From: Psychrobacillus sp. OK028
GTDB taxonomy: Bacteria > Bacillota > Bacilli > Bacillales_A > Planococcaceae
Assembly: GCF_900103605.1 (NCBI RefSeq)
Contig: NZ_FNHY01000008.1
Coordinates: forward strand, 1 to 64,000
Reading direction: 5' to 3'
DNA length: 64,000 nt
The notes beneath the pieces were generated by a model, which worked only from the letters and a program-made list of their open reading frames with translations, searched no databases and was not told the origin of the DNA. Below are positions 48,917 through 58,125 of this stretch, one piece after another. The position numbers were made by a program, and so were the translations under genes. Positions within the stretch are counted from its first letter, which is position 1. Each line of letters begins with the position of its first letter.

Positions 48917-48998
48917 GAAGTACCAGTTAAAACGCCCTTCTACAATTGTTAATTTGTTTTGAGAAGAGAGTATTTCACTTATAATAGTATTCAACATA

Positions 48999-49033
48999 AA
49001 AGGCGTTAATCTTTTAAGGATCAACGCCTTTAT
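48999..49033. terminator. bidirectional terminator
   Basis: AAAGGCGTTAATC and GATCAACGCCTTT form a stem between the convergent regulator and lipoprotein genes. Confidence 0.75.
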
Positions 49034-49172
49034 AACTGATTTACTTAAATTGTTAAACTTGATTTTCTCTTACTCCACACATAGATCCAAATGATAATCT
49101 AATATATTAACGTATCCTTCATCGTAAGAATTGCGGCGTTCAGCACATAATGGGAATTCTTCGCTTACTTGT

Positions 49173-50297
49173 TTATTTATCATTAATAATTACTTTGTCT
49201 TGAGAAGTGAAAACAATCCATTGGTCCTCATCTTGATTGAATTCTATTTTCTCAATGAAGCCAATTGATTTCTCAGCAACAATGGCAGCAACCTGTGATT
49301 CGGTTAAGTCAGCACCATCCGGCCTGTAATCGGCTAATACCTCTACAAACACCGCCGTTCCTTGCCCGGGCATGGACATAGCGATAGATCCTGTATCTGA
49401 CACAATTACCCGCTGTCCAGCTTTAAGCTTTTTCTTAGCGTCTGTAAAGTCATAATACATGGATCCCGTAAAGAATCGATCTTCCTCGATACTCAATATA
49501 AATTTACCTTCTGAATGTGGTACATTTGTAAACTCTTTTTCCGGATATAGCACATCAGATTCGCCTTCTTTCGGAGCCATTCTTCCTTGAACTGAGAAAA
49601 CAATGTTATGGTCAACAAAGAGTTCTTTGAGTTGCTCTTTTTGTTCATCCGTCAAGAAGTTATGGTTGATTTCAATGTTACCGGTTAATGTATCAACCGA
49701 AATACCCATGGAGGCAGCACCTGGATTATGGAATACCTCCCCCATCTTCTTTACTTCCCGGTGCACTTGATCCGTTAGTGCCCACTGCTCTTCTTCCGTA
49801 AAATCACTCTTAAAGATATGAATATATTTGGCAAGGAGTTCTCCGCTATCTACTTTACCTTGAAGAATCTTTAGAAGCTCATCCAATCGCTCGTCCGGAT
49901 TCTTAATTCCAATCCAAAAACCTGGGTCTTCATCAGCTCCAAAAAAGAGGATTCCCTCTTTGTGAAAACCTTTTTGCCCTCCATACACTTCCTCAAGTGC
50001 CGCGATTGCAATCTGGCCCTCAACCTGCTGGACGGATAGATTTTCTGCAAGTCGGTCGGTCGGTTTTCCGTAAATTCCATCCTTAAACTCGGGCTGTTCT
50101 TCAATTTCCGCTAAAACTTTATCCCGTTCCGGTGTTTCAGTCAACGTTTGTTCCAGCTCTGCAATGATTTCCCGTTCAGTTTCCTTTTTTTCCACTTCTG
50201 AACCTTGTCCAAGTGTAATCTGTTCCTTCTCAGAAGTACCACATCCTGCAACTGTCAACAATAATGCAATTCCTATAGGTGTGATGTATTTTTTCAT
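49173..50297 (-). CDS. lipoprotein of unknown function
   Basis: Protein of 374 residues with a lipoprotein signal peptide (MKKYITPIGIALLLTVAGC; lipidated Cys19), then a highly charged, glutamate-rich segment (about 25-75), and two larger domains. The C-terminal domain (about 245-374: GKFILSIEEDRFFTGSMYYDFT, GQRVIVSDTGSIAMSMPGQGTAVFVEVLA) resembles secreted proteins that bind or gate something through a beta-rich fold, but I do not recognise the family. AGGGGGTT precedes the ATG. Single gene. Confidence 0.85.
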   Translation of the reverse strand: MKKYITPIGIALLLTVAGCGTSEKEQITLGQGSEVEKKETEREIIAELEQTLTETPERDKVLAEIEEQPEFKDGIYGKPTDRLAENLSVQQVEGQIAIAALEEVYGGQKGFHKEGILFFGADEDPGFWIGIKNPDERLDELLKILQGKVDSGELLAKYIHIFKSDFTEEEQWALTDQVHREVKKMGEVFHNPGAASMGISVDTLTGNIEINHNFLTDEQKEQLKELFVDHNIVFSVQGRMAPKEGESDVLYPEKEFTNVPHSEGKFILSIEEDRFFTGSMYYDFTDAKKKLKAGQRVIVSDTGSIAMSMPGQGTAVFVEVLADYRPDGADLTESQVAAIVAEKSIGFIEKIEFNQDEDQWIVFTSQDKVIINDK

Positions 50298-50625
50298 GGC
50301 TTAACCCCCTATCATGGAAGTAGACGGAAACATAACTATTATGTTACAAAATTTAAATATACCTCCTAATTGGTGGGGCTTATGTTAAAATTCTGAACTT
50401 TAAGATTCACTCTTTCATTTCTTATTCAACTAACCTGCTGCGTTAGTTATTATCGAGATGCGTATTAGATATTAATCGTATTTTTCCACCCATTTGTCAT
50501 ACTTCAAACTTCATGTATCAAATGGAATTAGCGATAAATTATTTTCCATTCTTAATGGAACTTAAGAGGGATTTCTTAATTGAGTGTAGAAAAATATATG
50601 TGCAAATAAAACACAGGGGGCTACT
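50298..50625. other. gene-free spacer with a short palindromic repeat
   Basis: Between divergent lipoprotein and VOC genes. It contains one copy of the palindrome family CTAACCTGCNGCGTTAG at 50424-50449. Promoters were not identified with confidence. AGGGGG lies before the VOC gene start. Confidence 0.5.
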
Positions 50626-51021
50626 ATGACTAATTTAATATCACATATTGCTACACTGGAAATACCAGTTACTAATTTAGAAGAATCTATAGAGTTTTAT
50701 ATCGATATCCTGGGTGCTGAAGTCCACTTTCGAGGTGAAAAAAATGCTATGCTTACTATGAAATCAAAAGGAGTTCCAACGATTTTCTTGGTTGAAACTG
50801 AAGAAATTAATGGATTATCATTCAGAAATACAAATACAAATATCGTTCATAGCATAATTGACTTTTATACTCCTACTTTAAAAGAATTATATGAGTGGCT
50901 TGAAGAAAAACAAGTTGAAGTTGGTCCTTTAAATTTACAAGGCGAATTTGGTGGTTTTGGATTTAGAGATCCCTCTGGAAATTGGTTAAGTGCCTGCAAT
51001 ATCCTTCACCCAGAACAGTAA
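50626..51021 (+). CDS. VOC-family (glyoxalase/bleomycin-resistance-like) protein
   Basis: Protein of 131 residues with the paired beta-alpha-beta-beta-beta fold of the vicinal oxygen chelate family: IATLEIPVTNLEESIEFYIDILGAEV at the start and FGFRDPSGNWLSACN at the end. Members are dioxygenases, isomerases or antibiotic-binding proteins; nothing here fixes the substrate. AGGGGG precedes the ATG. Confidence 0.88.
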   Translation: MTNLISHIATLEIPVTNLEESIEFYIDILGAEVHFRGEKNAMLTMKSKGVPTIFLVETEEINGLSFRNTNTNIVHSIIDFYTPTLKELYEWLEEKQVEVGPLNLQGEFGGFGFRDPSGNWLSACNILHPEQ

Positions 51022-51370
51022 ATTTTTTTTGCGCCATTCTTTTTATTACACATAATGAGTCTAATGCGACATAAAAACTCCTTCAACTAACCTGCAGCGT
51101 TAGTTGAAGGAGTTTACTAAGGTTTTACCTAAAGTTGATGTTATCAGGAGAGCTCCCTTTACTCCTAGCATAGATAGTTTGTCCTTTCGCCGGCCTACTT
51201 CTGACACTCGTTCCATACCCAGAGGTTGTTCTTCTGTTCATGTACCATTTTTAATCATTACAGGAATGCTACCCTCTAGTGTAATTAGAAAAACTATTCT
51301 TCTATATTGAAGAATCTCGCCGTTAAGTTATCCCATCAGTTTATACCCAAGAAACTAGCGTATAGTATGA
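51022..51370. other. gene-free spacer
   Basis: Holds the terminator-like palindrome at 51075-51115 and then about 190 bases (51121-51310) where the minus strand is nearly open apart from one stop, possibly a gene remnant that I cannot identify. Confidence 0.4.
51075..51115. terminator. palindromic repeat acting as terminator
   Basis: A perfect 17-base inverted repeat (AAACTCCTTCAACTAAC, 51075-51091, with its complement at 51099-51115), loop CTGCAGC. It belongs to the CTAACCTGCNGCGTTAG family found also near 50430, 52820 and 53400, and follows the VOC gene. Confidence 0.75.
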
Positions 51371-52039
51371 TCAAGGTGAAAATAGTTTCCAATGCCCTTC
51401 GGATACAACTTCTACCGCTCCGTCAATCACTTTAATCGCGGTTTGATCGTCAATTGCATACGCAGGTCCCTGCATCCCTGCTGCCCATCGCTCTGCTGCA
51501 GCCATGGTATTTCCCGGCAGCATCTCATGATCCAAGTGAGGAAAGATTGAAAAATCAACCAGTCCCAGTGTTTCATCACCGCCGCCTGGTGAAGTCCAGC
51601 CAACGAAGTATTCCCCGATGTTAGGTGTCATCACCATGCTCCCAGCACTCATTCCCACATAGACTGAGTTCAGTGAGGGCAAGAGGTCTGCCAGCCTGGA
51701 TTGACGCATCCAGTGGCATAAGTAAAGGGCGTCGCCACCCGACACCAGCAGTACATCCGTCTCCTGAACCAGCTGTATCCAGCGGTTTTCGTCAATACTT
51801 GGTAGCGCTGTGAGCTCCAGCACGCCGACGGACTTCCAACCGAGGTCGACCATAGGATTCTCGGATTTTCCACTGATGAACTGCCAAGCTTTGACTCCGG
51901 GGCCAACCCAAGGGTGTCCGTACATAGCAGTGGGAATGCACAGGGCGGTGGAGTCTGCGATCGGCTTGCCCAACATGTCAACCAGCGCGTCGTGTATGCT
52001 TTTGTTATTGATGCCTGCAGATGTGAGCAGAAATTTCAT
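51371..52039 (-). CDS. Peptidase E-like protein (S51 family)
   Basis: Protein of 222 residues of the PepE class-I glutamine-amidotransferase-like fold. The nucleophile elbow GMSAGSM at 129-135 places the catalytic Ser131; VSGGDALYL near 99-107 and FPHLDHE near 166 are further family segments. Relatives hydrolyse Asp-X dipeptides or process cyanophycin. The coding sequence is visibly richer in GC than its neighbours, which suggests recent transfer. Confidence 0.88.
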   Translation of the reverse strand: MKFLLTSAGINNKSIHDALVDMLGKPIADSTALCIPTAMYGHPWVGPGVKAWQFISGKSENPMVDLGWKSVGVLELTALPSIDENRWIQLVQETDVLLVSGGDALYLCHWMRQSRLADLLPSLNSVYVGMSAGSMVMTPNIGEYFVGWTSPGGGDETLGLVDFSIFPHLDHEMLPGNTMAAAERWAAGMQGPAYAIDDQTAIKVIDGAVEVVSEGHWKLFSP

Positions 52040-52164
52040 AATTTCACTCCTTGTCTTTGTGTGGTACTGTCAAGTTTTTCTTACTTCTAAGGCAGCAACC
52101 CTAGCTTTATAAATGATTAGAACACTTCTTGAATCATTGTTAATCCGACGTTCAGCTTATTTGT

Positions 52165-52527
52165 CTATTCGAATACCTGGCGAAGCTCAATCTGTCCTTC
52201 TCCAAGACCATGCGGATCTGGTGCACGCATCGCCCACTCGATAGCTTCCTCGCGAGACTTCACATCTATAAACCAGTATCCAGCGATCAACTCATTGACT
52301 TCGGCGAAAGGACCCTCTGTAATGGTCGGTGGTTCTCCCGGAACAGGGTAAGTAATACGAATGCCTTCAGAGCTTGGATGGAGTCCACCGACTGATACCA
52401 GAAGTCCAGCATTCTTCAATTCTTCATTGTATTTCTTCATCGCAGCAAACATCTGATCCATCTTCTCTTTTGGCATTGTTCCTGCTTCAGAATCCTTTGA
52501 AGCCTTTACAACCATCATAAATTTCAT
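52165..52527 (-). CDS. YCII-related (DGPF) domain protein
   Basis: Protein of 120 residues: MKFMMVVKASKDSEAGTMPKEKM, then GGLHPSSEGIRI, ITEGPFAEVNELIAGYWFIDVKSREEAIEWAMRAP. This is the pattern of YCII-related proteins often encoded beside ECF sigma factors, although no such factor is near here. Function unknown. It lies on the same strand as the peptidase E gene and has similar GC-rich composition, so the two may have arrived together. Confidence 0.88.
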   Translation of the reverse strand: MKFMMVVKASKDSEAGTMPKEKMDQMFAAMKKYNEELKNAGLLVSVGGLHPSSEGIRITYPVPGEPPTITEGPFAEVNELIAGYWFIDVKSREEAIEWAMRAPDPHGLGEGQIELRQVFE

Positions 52528-52900
52528 TAAGAAAACCTCCTTTTTACTTGCTGAGTAATATCTTTCTGAGGTAAATCCTTCCTTCAGCCATTATAGATTG
52601 ATATCATTCTTACTATTGCAGCATTGACCATTATTCCTTTATCCCTTTGTTCATCAAGCTTTTATAGCTTCAATAGTAGAATAAGAAATGTTACCGTCTT
52701 CGTAATTAGTAATAGTCCTATTAAATACAAGAGATTAACAATGTCTCCCTAATAATAGTAATTCCAATAAAATTTCTTACCTTTTGGTATTATTCCACAT
52801 CTAAACAGGGAATCCTTCTTCAGCTAAGCTGCCGATTTAGTTCAATAAGAAAAAAGGCTTTACTCCTTCTTGAAGTAAAGCACCCGTTAATTCATAAAAA
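52528..52900. other. gene-free spacer
   Basis: Contains a divergent palindromic repeat at about 52815-52846 (TTCAGCTAAGCTGCCGATTTAGTTCA) split by mismatches, and a terminator for the small membrane gene on the minus strand at 52852-52880 (GCTTTAC/GTAAAGC stem, then CTTTTTT). No open frame. Confidence 0.5.
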
Positions 52901-53200
52901 CTAAGCTTCTATGATGTGGCGTAGGAATGGCATAACAACTCCCATGACAAACAAAGCGATGACGACGTACAGGATGGTTCCGGCTATTGGTAGACTCCAT
53001 TTTTGCTTCTTGTATTGGAACCAGTAATTAACTGCCCACATGACAAGCAGAAAACCCAAAAGACCGAATGTAAATATGTCACCGATGGGGTCTTGGACTG
53101 GGCTAATATTTACCACAGAGAAAAAAGCGAGAACACCAATAGCTCCCAATAAGATTAAATTGACAACATGCACGACAATATTATAAGAATTGTTATTCAC
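52901..53200 (-). CDS. small membrane protein of unknown function
   Basis: Protein of 99 residues with three hydrophobic segments (about 10-30, 42-62 and 73-93) and short charged loops (FQYKKQKW). No family was recognised. GGGTGGAGA lies before the ATG. Single gene on the minus strand with its own terminator. Confidence 0.7.
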   Translation of the reverse strand: MNNNSYNIVVHVVNLILLGAIGVLAFFSVVNISPVQDPIGDIFTFGLLGFLLVMWAVNYWFQYKKQKWSLPIAGTILYVVIALFVMGVVMPFLRHIIEA

Positions 53201-53629
53201 TAAATCTCCACCCCGATCATTTATAGTTCACAATCTCAATTTTTTAATAACATTTTATCAAACTTTTATATAAATTATCGTTCTTTCTTTTAGTGAATCA
53301 AACGTTATTTCAAAGCCAGATGAGAAAACAACGAACGAAACATTAGTAAAGGATTATCTACTCCTCTTTCCATCTGAACTAAACAAACAATGCTTATTCA
53401 ACTAGCCTGCCGCGTTAGATTGAGTGTAAACCTTCGGGAGAATCTAATTTAATCAGATGTAGGGTACGTGTCACCATACCAATCACTATAAAACAACCTT
53501 TATCTTAAACATAGCCTATTAAAACTAAACTGAAAGTCTTTTCTAGTTGTAGGGATTATTCTGAGAGTTTGCTAAAATAGAATTAATGAAAAGTTTAGTT
53601 TTAGATTTTCTAGTTCAAGGAGGGGTAGT
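53201..53629. other. gene-free spacer with a palindromic repeat copy
   Basis: About 430 AT-rich bases. TTATTCAACTAGCCTGCCGC followed by GTTAGATTGAG (53394-53424) is another member of the CTAACCTGCNGCGTTAG family. No open frame or clear promoter was seen; AAGGAGGGG lies at its end. Confidence 0.5.
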
Positions 53630-54127
53630 ATGAAGCAACTATATATAAAGCAAAAAGTATTCAGTTTAAGCGGTAAATTTACCGTGAAGGATGAGCAGGA
53701 GAACGATATCTATTATGTAGAGGGAAGTTTTATGCAAATTCCTAAGACTTTCTCTATTATGAATACAACTCGAGATGAAATCGCACTTATTACGAAAAAG
53801 GTTTTCAGTTTTTTACCTAAGTTTTTTGTTGAAGTGAATGGTCGAGAGGTGTTAACGATAAAGAAAGAGTTTTCTTTCTTTAAAGCTCGCTACACGATTG
53901 ATGCGGCAGACATTGAAGTACACGGTAACTGGTGGGATATGAACTTTGAAGTGTTACAGCATGGTGTAGTTGTTGGTAGGGTAAGCAAAGAGTGGTTCAC
54001 TTGGGGCGATAGCTACAAGGTTCAAATTATGAATGAGGATATGGAGGCTATTATTATAGCGTTTGTTGTAGCCATCGATTGTGTGAAAGCAGACCAAGCA
54101 GCTGCTTCTTCCGCATCCACGATGTAA
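53630..54127 (+). CDS. LURP-one-related protein
   Basis: Protein of 165 residues with the tubby-like beta-barrel pattern of the LURP-one-related family: MKQLYIKQKVFSLSGKFTVKDEQENDIYYVEGSF, then IKKEFSFFKARYTIDAADIEVHGNWWDMNFEV and VGRVSKEWFTWGDSYKVQI. Bacterial members are widespread and uncharacterised. AAGGAGGGG precedes the ATG. Confidence 0.9.
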   Translation: MKQLYIKQKVFSLSGKFTVKDEQENDIYYVEGSFMQIPKTFSIMNTTRDEIALITKKVFSFLPKFFVEVNGREVLTIKKEFSFFKARYTIDAADIEVHGNWWDMNFEVLQHGVVVGRVSKEWFTWGDSYKVQIMNEDMEAIIIAFVVAIDCVKADQAAASSASTM

Positions 54128-54188
54128 TAATTTTTCTTTCAGATTCACCCACTTTACCTAAATTATATGAGAGAATATCTTGATTAAA

Positions 54189-54241
54189 ATAAAAAGACGG
54201 TAATCAAGCTCAAATTTCATCGAGATTAATTACCGTCTTAG
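54189..54241. terminator. bidirectional terminator
   Basis: AAAAGACGGTAAT and ATTACCGTCTTAG form a stem between the convergent LURP-one and EamA genes. Confidence 0.7.
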
Positions 54242-54300
54242 ACTAGCAAAAAGATGCTCTTAGCAATAGTCTAAGTACTTAAGTGAATTCATCTTAAGCG

Positions 54301-55197
54301 CTAATAATGCTTCCTAATTCGTAAAAAGTTAGTACCGAGTTCATTAAAAGCGATAGCTATTAGTATAATAGCGATGCCTAACCACTGTAACGGTGTTACC
54401 ACTTCCGACAATATAATACTTGCTGAAAGAATCGCAATAGGTAATTCAATGGATGTTAATATATTTGCAACTCCTCCTGAAACCAAAGGGGCACCAGCTG
54501 CGAAAAATAATGGTGGTAGGACTGCGCCAAACAGCGAAACGCCAATCGCTGTTGTAAATAAGTTTAGTTCCAGTGGCACGACAGTTGGAATGTCCCGCAT
54601 GAAAAGGACAAACACTAAAATTGTTGACCCAGTTACCATCAAAGAACTCCGCGTTAATGGATCCACATTTACAGCGACCTTTCCACTGCAAAAAATAAAA
54701 CCTGCATAAGTGAATGCTGATAGAATTCCGTAGATTAAGCCTTTATATGGCAGACCTTGTATGTCCCCATTCACGAAATTCGAAGCAAAAAAGACCCCTA
54801 TTAAGATTAGAATGATGGACAATATAGTTACAGGCGCAGGTTTAATTTTGCTGAAAATCCATTCTAAAATGATGCCAATCCAAACGAATTGGAACATTAA
54901 AATAATGGCCAACGAGGCCGGTAAATATTGCATCGAACCATAATAAAAAATACTAGTTAAACCGATAAAGCAACCGGTAATCATTATTTGAAGAACATTC
55001 TTCTTGTTAAGCCCTTTGAAACTCGCGCGTTTAATCAGAGTTAAGGACCATAATAAAAAGAATGAGATGACCATTTGAACGATATTGATTTGCCCAAGTG
55101 AGTAGCCAAAGCTAAATCCAAGTTTAGCAAATATCGGAGTAAAGCCGAAAAAGGATGCACCTAGTAATATATATATAACACCTTTATTTAATTTCAT
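54301..55197 (-). CDS. EamA-family transporter
   Basis: Drug/metabolite exporter superfamily protein of 298 residues with ten predicted membrane segments and two EamA halves (start GVIYILLGASFFGFTPIFAKLGF; second half beginning near GLIYGILSAFTYAGFIF). Substrate cannot be predicted. GGAGGT precedes the ATG. It is divergent from the sucrose regulator gene at 55437. Confidence 0.92.
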   Translation of the reverse strand: MKLNKGVIYILLGASFFGFTPIFAKLGFSFGYSLGQINIVQMVISFFLLWSLTLIKRASFKGLNKKNVLQIMITGCFIGLTSIFYYGSMQYLPASLAIILMFQFVWIGIILEWIFSKIKPAPVTILSIILILIGVFFASNFVNGDIQGLPYKGLIYGILSAFTYAGFIFCSGKVAVNVDPLTRSSLMVTGSTILVFVLFMRDIPTVVPLELNLFTTAIGVSLFGAVLPPLFFAAGAPLVSGGVANILTSIELPIAILSASIILSEVVTPLQWLGIAIILIAIAFNELGTNFLRIRKHY

Positions 55198-55436
55198 AAT
55201 ATGACCTCCTTGATGTCAAGACACAACCGAACTATTATAACATATATAAGCATAATCTTGGTTCCACCTTAAATGCTTTAACAAAGGAACAAATAGGAAG
55301 AGTAGACTTAGTTGCTGGGTAGTGTCGCTGTGTAAGAAACAATGGTTTGATTGATACTTGAAAAGTTGGTATTGTTTTAAAGAAAGAACAGGGTAATTAA
55401 AATAAAGATCTTTTATTGTCCAGGAGGACTAAAATC

Positions 55437-56426
55437 ATGGTAACAATTAAGGAAATAGCAGAAAGAGCAAAAGTTTCACGGACAACTGTTTCGAGAGTGA
55501 TCAACAATTCGGGTTATGTCAGTGAGGATGCTAAAAAAAGAGTGTTGAAAGTTATTGAAGATACGGGATATGTACCGAATCAGTATGCCAAGTCACTGCG
55601 GACCAAAAGTACAAAAGTAATTGGCGTCATACTACCGAAAATTAGTACTGAAACTTCAAGCCGCCTCGTAAAAGGTCTTGATGAAATTCTGGCAAAGGAA
55701 GGCTATCAGATACTTCTTACGATCACAAATCTGGATCCTAATAAAGAAATAGAGTATTTAAAGCTATTAAAAAGCCGTAATGTAGATGGAATTATCTTGT
55801 CAGCAACTAATATCAACGAAGTATTAATTGAAGAAATACACCAGGGGGAAGTCCCGTTTGTAACGGTCGGTCAACATATAGCTGGATTAGCCAATGTCCT
55901 TTTTGATGATTACAGGGCTTCAAGGGATATGGTGAGCTTATTTGTTGAGAAAGGTCATAAAAAAATTGCTTTTATTGGGGTGGATGAGCAAGACCATTCC
56001 GTAGGATATCTTCGGAAACAGGGTTATTTGAAAGGGTTGGAAGAGTATGGTCTGACTGCTGAAGATAAGTGGATTCAAAAAGGAAAATTTGATGTGGAAT
56101 CAGGGTACGAATCCATGAAGTCCATTATGGAAGATGCGAAGCAAAAACCATCCGCAGTACTAGCTGTAACAGATCGACTGGCAATTGGTGCGATAAGATA
56201 TTTAAACGATATAGGACTTTCTGTTCCAAACGACATAGCTGTTGCCGGAATGGGAGGATCAGAGCTTTCTAAATATATTTCTCCATCTTTAACCACTATC
56301 GATTTTTCCATTGAAGATGCAGGTCGAGAAGCAGCAAAATTATTATTAAAGCAGATAGATGGGAGCAGCTGCAAGGATGTCATTAGATTAATAGATCATA
56401 GACTTTTAAATCATTTTAGTATATAA
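55437..56426 (+). CDS. scrR: LacI-family regulator of the sucrose operon
   Basis: Repressor of about 329 residues: the helix-turn-helix VTIKEIAERAKVSRTTVSRVINNSGYVSE at 2-30 and hinge helix, followed by a periplasmic-binding-protein-like sensor domain. The start at 55437 follows AGGAGG; the frame continues seven codons upstream. It directly precedes scrA, scrB and scrK on the same strand, and LacI-type palindromes lie between it and scrA, so it is taken to be the local repressor, released by sucrose or a fructose phosphate (inference). Confidence 0.9.
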   Translation: MVTIKEIAERAKVSRTTVSRVINNSGYVSEDAKKRVLKVIEDTGYVPNQYAKSLRTKSTKVIGVILPKISTETSSRLVKGLDEILAKEGYQILLTITNLDPNKEIEYLKLLKSRNVDGIILSATNINEVLIEEIHQGEVPFVTVGQHIAGLANVLFDDYRASRDMVSLFVEKGHKKIAFIGVDEQDHSVGYLRKQGYLKGLEEYGLTAEDKWIQKGKFDVESGYESMKSIMEDAKQKPSAVLAVTDRLAIGAIRYLNDIGLSVPNDIAVAGMGGSELSKYISPSLTTIDFSIEDAGREAAKLLLKQIDGSSCKDVIRLIDHRLLNHFSI

Positions 56427-56433
56427 TACCAGT

Positions 56434-56578
56434 GTAATCGATTCCATACAGTCATCTGCGATTACACTTTATTTTTTTCTAATATGGAATCGATTCCATA
56501 GCAACAGAAAAAATATTTTGAGATAATAAAAGAGTGCTTTTTGAAAATATTTTTTCTGTTATATGTAAGCGATTTCAT
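56434..56578 (+). promoter_or_regulatory. three LacI-type operators upstream of scrA
   Basis: The perfect palindrome ATGGAATCGATTCCAT lies at 56484-56499. Similar sites TGTAATCGATTCCATA (about 56433-56448) and ATGTAAGCGATTTCATA (about 56562-56578) flank it; the last touches the scrA ribosome site. Central CG and the spacing are typical of LacI/GalR operators. Confidence 0.8.
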
Positions 56579-56593
56579 AAGGAGGAAAGAGAG

Positions 56594-57997
56594 ATGGAGG
56601 AAAATCGTAAAATAGCAAAAGAGGTTATTGAAGCAATTGGAGGGAAGGACAATATCCAATCGGTGGCTCATTGTGCTACTAGGCTTCGCATCATGGTAAA
56701 TGACAAAGACAAAATTAATCAAGAAAAAGTAGAAGACATTAACAAGGTTAAGGGAGCTTTCTTTAATTCTGGACAATATCAAATAATATTTGGAACTGGT
56801 ACGGTGAATCGGATTTATGAGGAAGTATCCAAGCTTGGGCTCGAAACGAAGTCAGCTTCTGAACAGAAAGTGGAAGCCGTGAAGAGTGGCTCTAAATTTC
56901 AAAGGGCAATTCGGACGTTTGGGGATGTATTTGTTCCTATCATACCTGTTCTCGTAGCTACAGGTTTATTCATGGGGCTTCGTGGTCTAATTATGCAAGA
57001 TCAAATTCTGGCTCTATTTGGATTAAGCACCGAAGACATTTCAGAAAACTTTATACTTTTTACACAAGTATTAACGGATACAGCTTTTATTTTCTTACCA
57101 GCTTTGGTTGCGTGGTCCACTTTTAGAGTATTCGGTGGAACTCCGATTATTGGTTTGATACTTGGGCTTATGCTTGTATCCCCTTCCTTACCTAATGCGT
57201 ATGACGTAGCTGGAGGAAGTGCAGAAGCAATTACTATTTTAGGTTTCATACCTGTTGTAGGGTATCAAGGTTCTGTCATACCAGCATTTATTGCGGGTAT
57301 TCTTGGTGCTAAGCTGGAAAGGGTTATCAGAAAACGTGTGCCAGAAGTATTGGACTTGATTGTGACACCGTTTTTAACTCTTTTGGTGATGATCATTTTA
57401 TCATTGCTCGTAATAGGACCTATTTTCCATAGTGTTGAACAAGGTATATTAACAGTTGCAACAAGTGTTCTTTCATGGCCACTTGGTATTAGTGGTCTAT
57501 TAATTGGCGGTTTGAATCAGCTGATTGTAATCACAGGAGTACACCATGTATTCAATATGTTAGAGATTCAATTACTTTCCGAATTTAAAAACAATCCATA
57601 CAACGCTATTGTAACTTGTTCTGTAGCCGCACAAGGGGGAGCTGCTCTAGCAGTAGGTTTAAAAACAAAATCTGCGAAATTAAAAGCACTTGCTTTACCT
57701 TCATCCTTCTCTGCATTCTTAGGTATTACTGAGCCGGCAATCTTCGGAGTTAACCTTCGCTACGGGAAACCTTTCATCATGGGATTAATTGGTGGAGGAG
57801 TCGGAGGATTTTTGGCATCTATTCTTGGGCTCAAAGCAACAGGAATGGCAGTAACAGTAATTCCAGGTATTCTGCTTTATTTAAACGGACAGGTACTGCA
57901 ATATATTCTTGTTAATGTAGTTGCTATAGCTGTTGCATTCGCCTTGACTTGGATGTTCGGCTATTCAGATAAGATGAAGAAGGAAATTGAACAGTAA
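56594..57997 (+). CDS. scrA: Sucrose-specific PTS enzyme IIBC
   Basis: Imports sucrose and phosphorylates it to sucrose-6-phosphate. About 467 residues: the IIB domain (1-85) with the phosphorylated Cys27 in HCATRLR, then a IIC domain with about ten membrane segments containing FGITEPAIFGVNLRYGKPF. There is no attached IIA domain, so a IIA from elsewhere must donate the phosphate. The start at 56594 follows AAGGAGG; the frame is open 20 codons further. Confidence 0.95.
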   Translation: MEENRKIAKEVIEAIGGKDNIQSVAHCATRLRIMVNDKDKINQEKVEDINKVKGAFFNSGQYQIIFGTGTVNRIYEEVSKLGLETKSASEQKVEAVKSGSKFQRAIRTFGDVFVPIIPVLVATGLFMGLRGLIMQDQILALFGLSTEDISENFILFTQVLTDTAFIFLPALVAWSTFRVFGGTPIIGLILGLMLVSPSLPNAYDVAGGSAEAITILGFIPVVGYQGSVIPAFIAGILGAKLERVIRKRVPEVLDLIVTPFLTLLVMIILSLLVIGPIFHSVEQGILTVATSVLSWPLGISGLLIGGLNQLIVITGVHHVFNMLEIQLLSEFKNNPYNAIVTCSVAAQGGAALAVGLKTKSAKLKALALPSSFSAFLGITEPAIFGVNLRYGKPFIMGLIGGGVGGFLASILGLKATGMAVTVIPGILLYLNGQVLQYILVNVVAIAVAFALTWMFGYSDKMKKEIEQ

Positions 57998-58125
57998 ATA
58001 GTGGGAAAAGGCAAGATATCACTTGTCTTTTCTTTTTAGGATATTAGAACAGTTATAGGAATAGCTATATCATTTGCTGAGATTACTGGATAATTCCAGT
58101 TTTAATAAGAATAGGAGGTTTTGTT

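Noticed and set aside
51121-51310. Nearly open minus-strand frame downstream of the VOC gene
   Set aside because: It reads LEGSIPVMIKNGT, a stop, then GMERVSEVGRRKDKLSMLGV and onward. I could not assign a family, and one stop plus the lack of a start make a functional gene unlikely.
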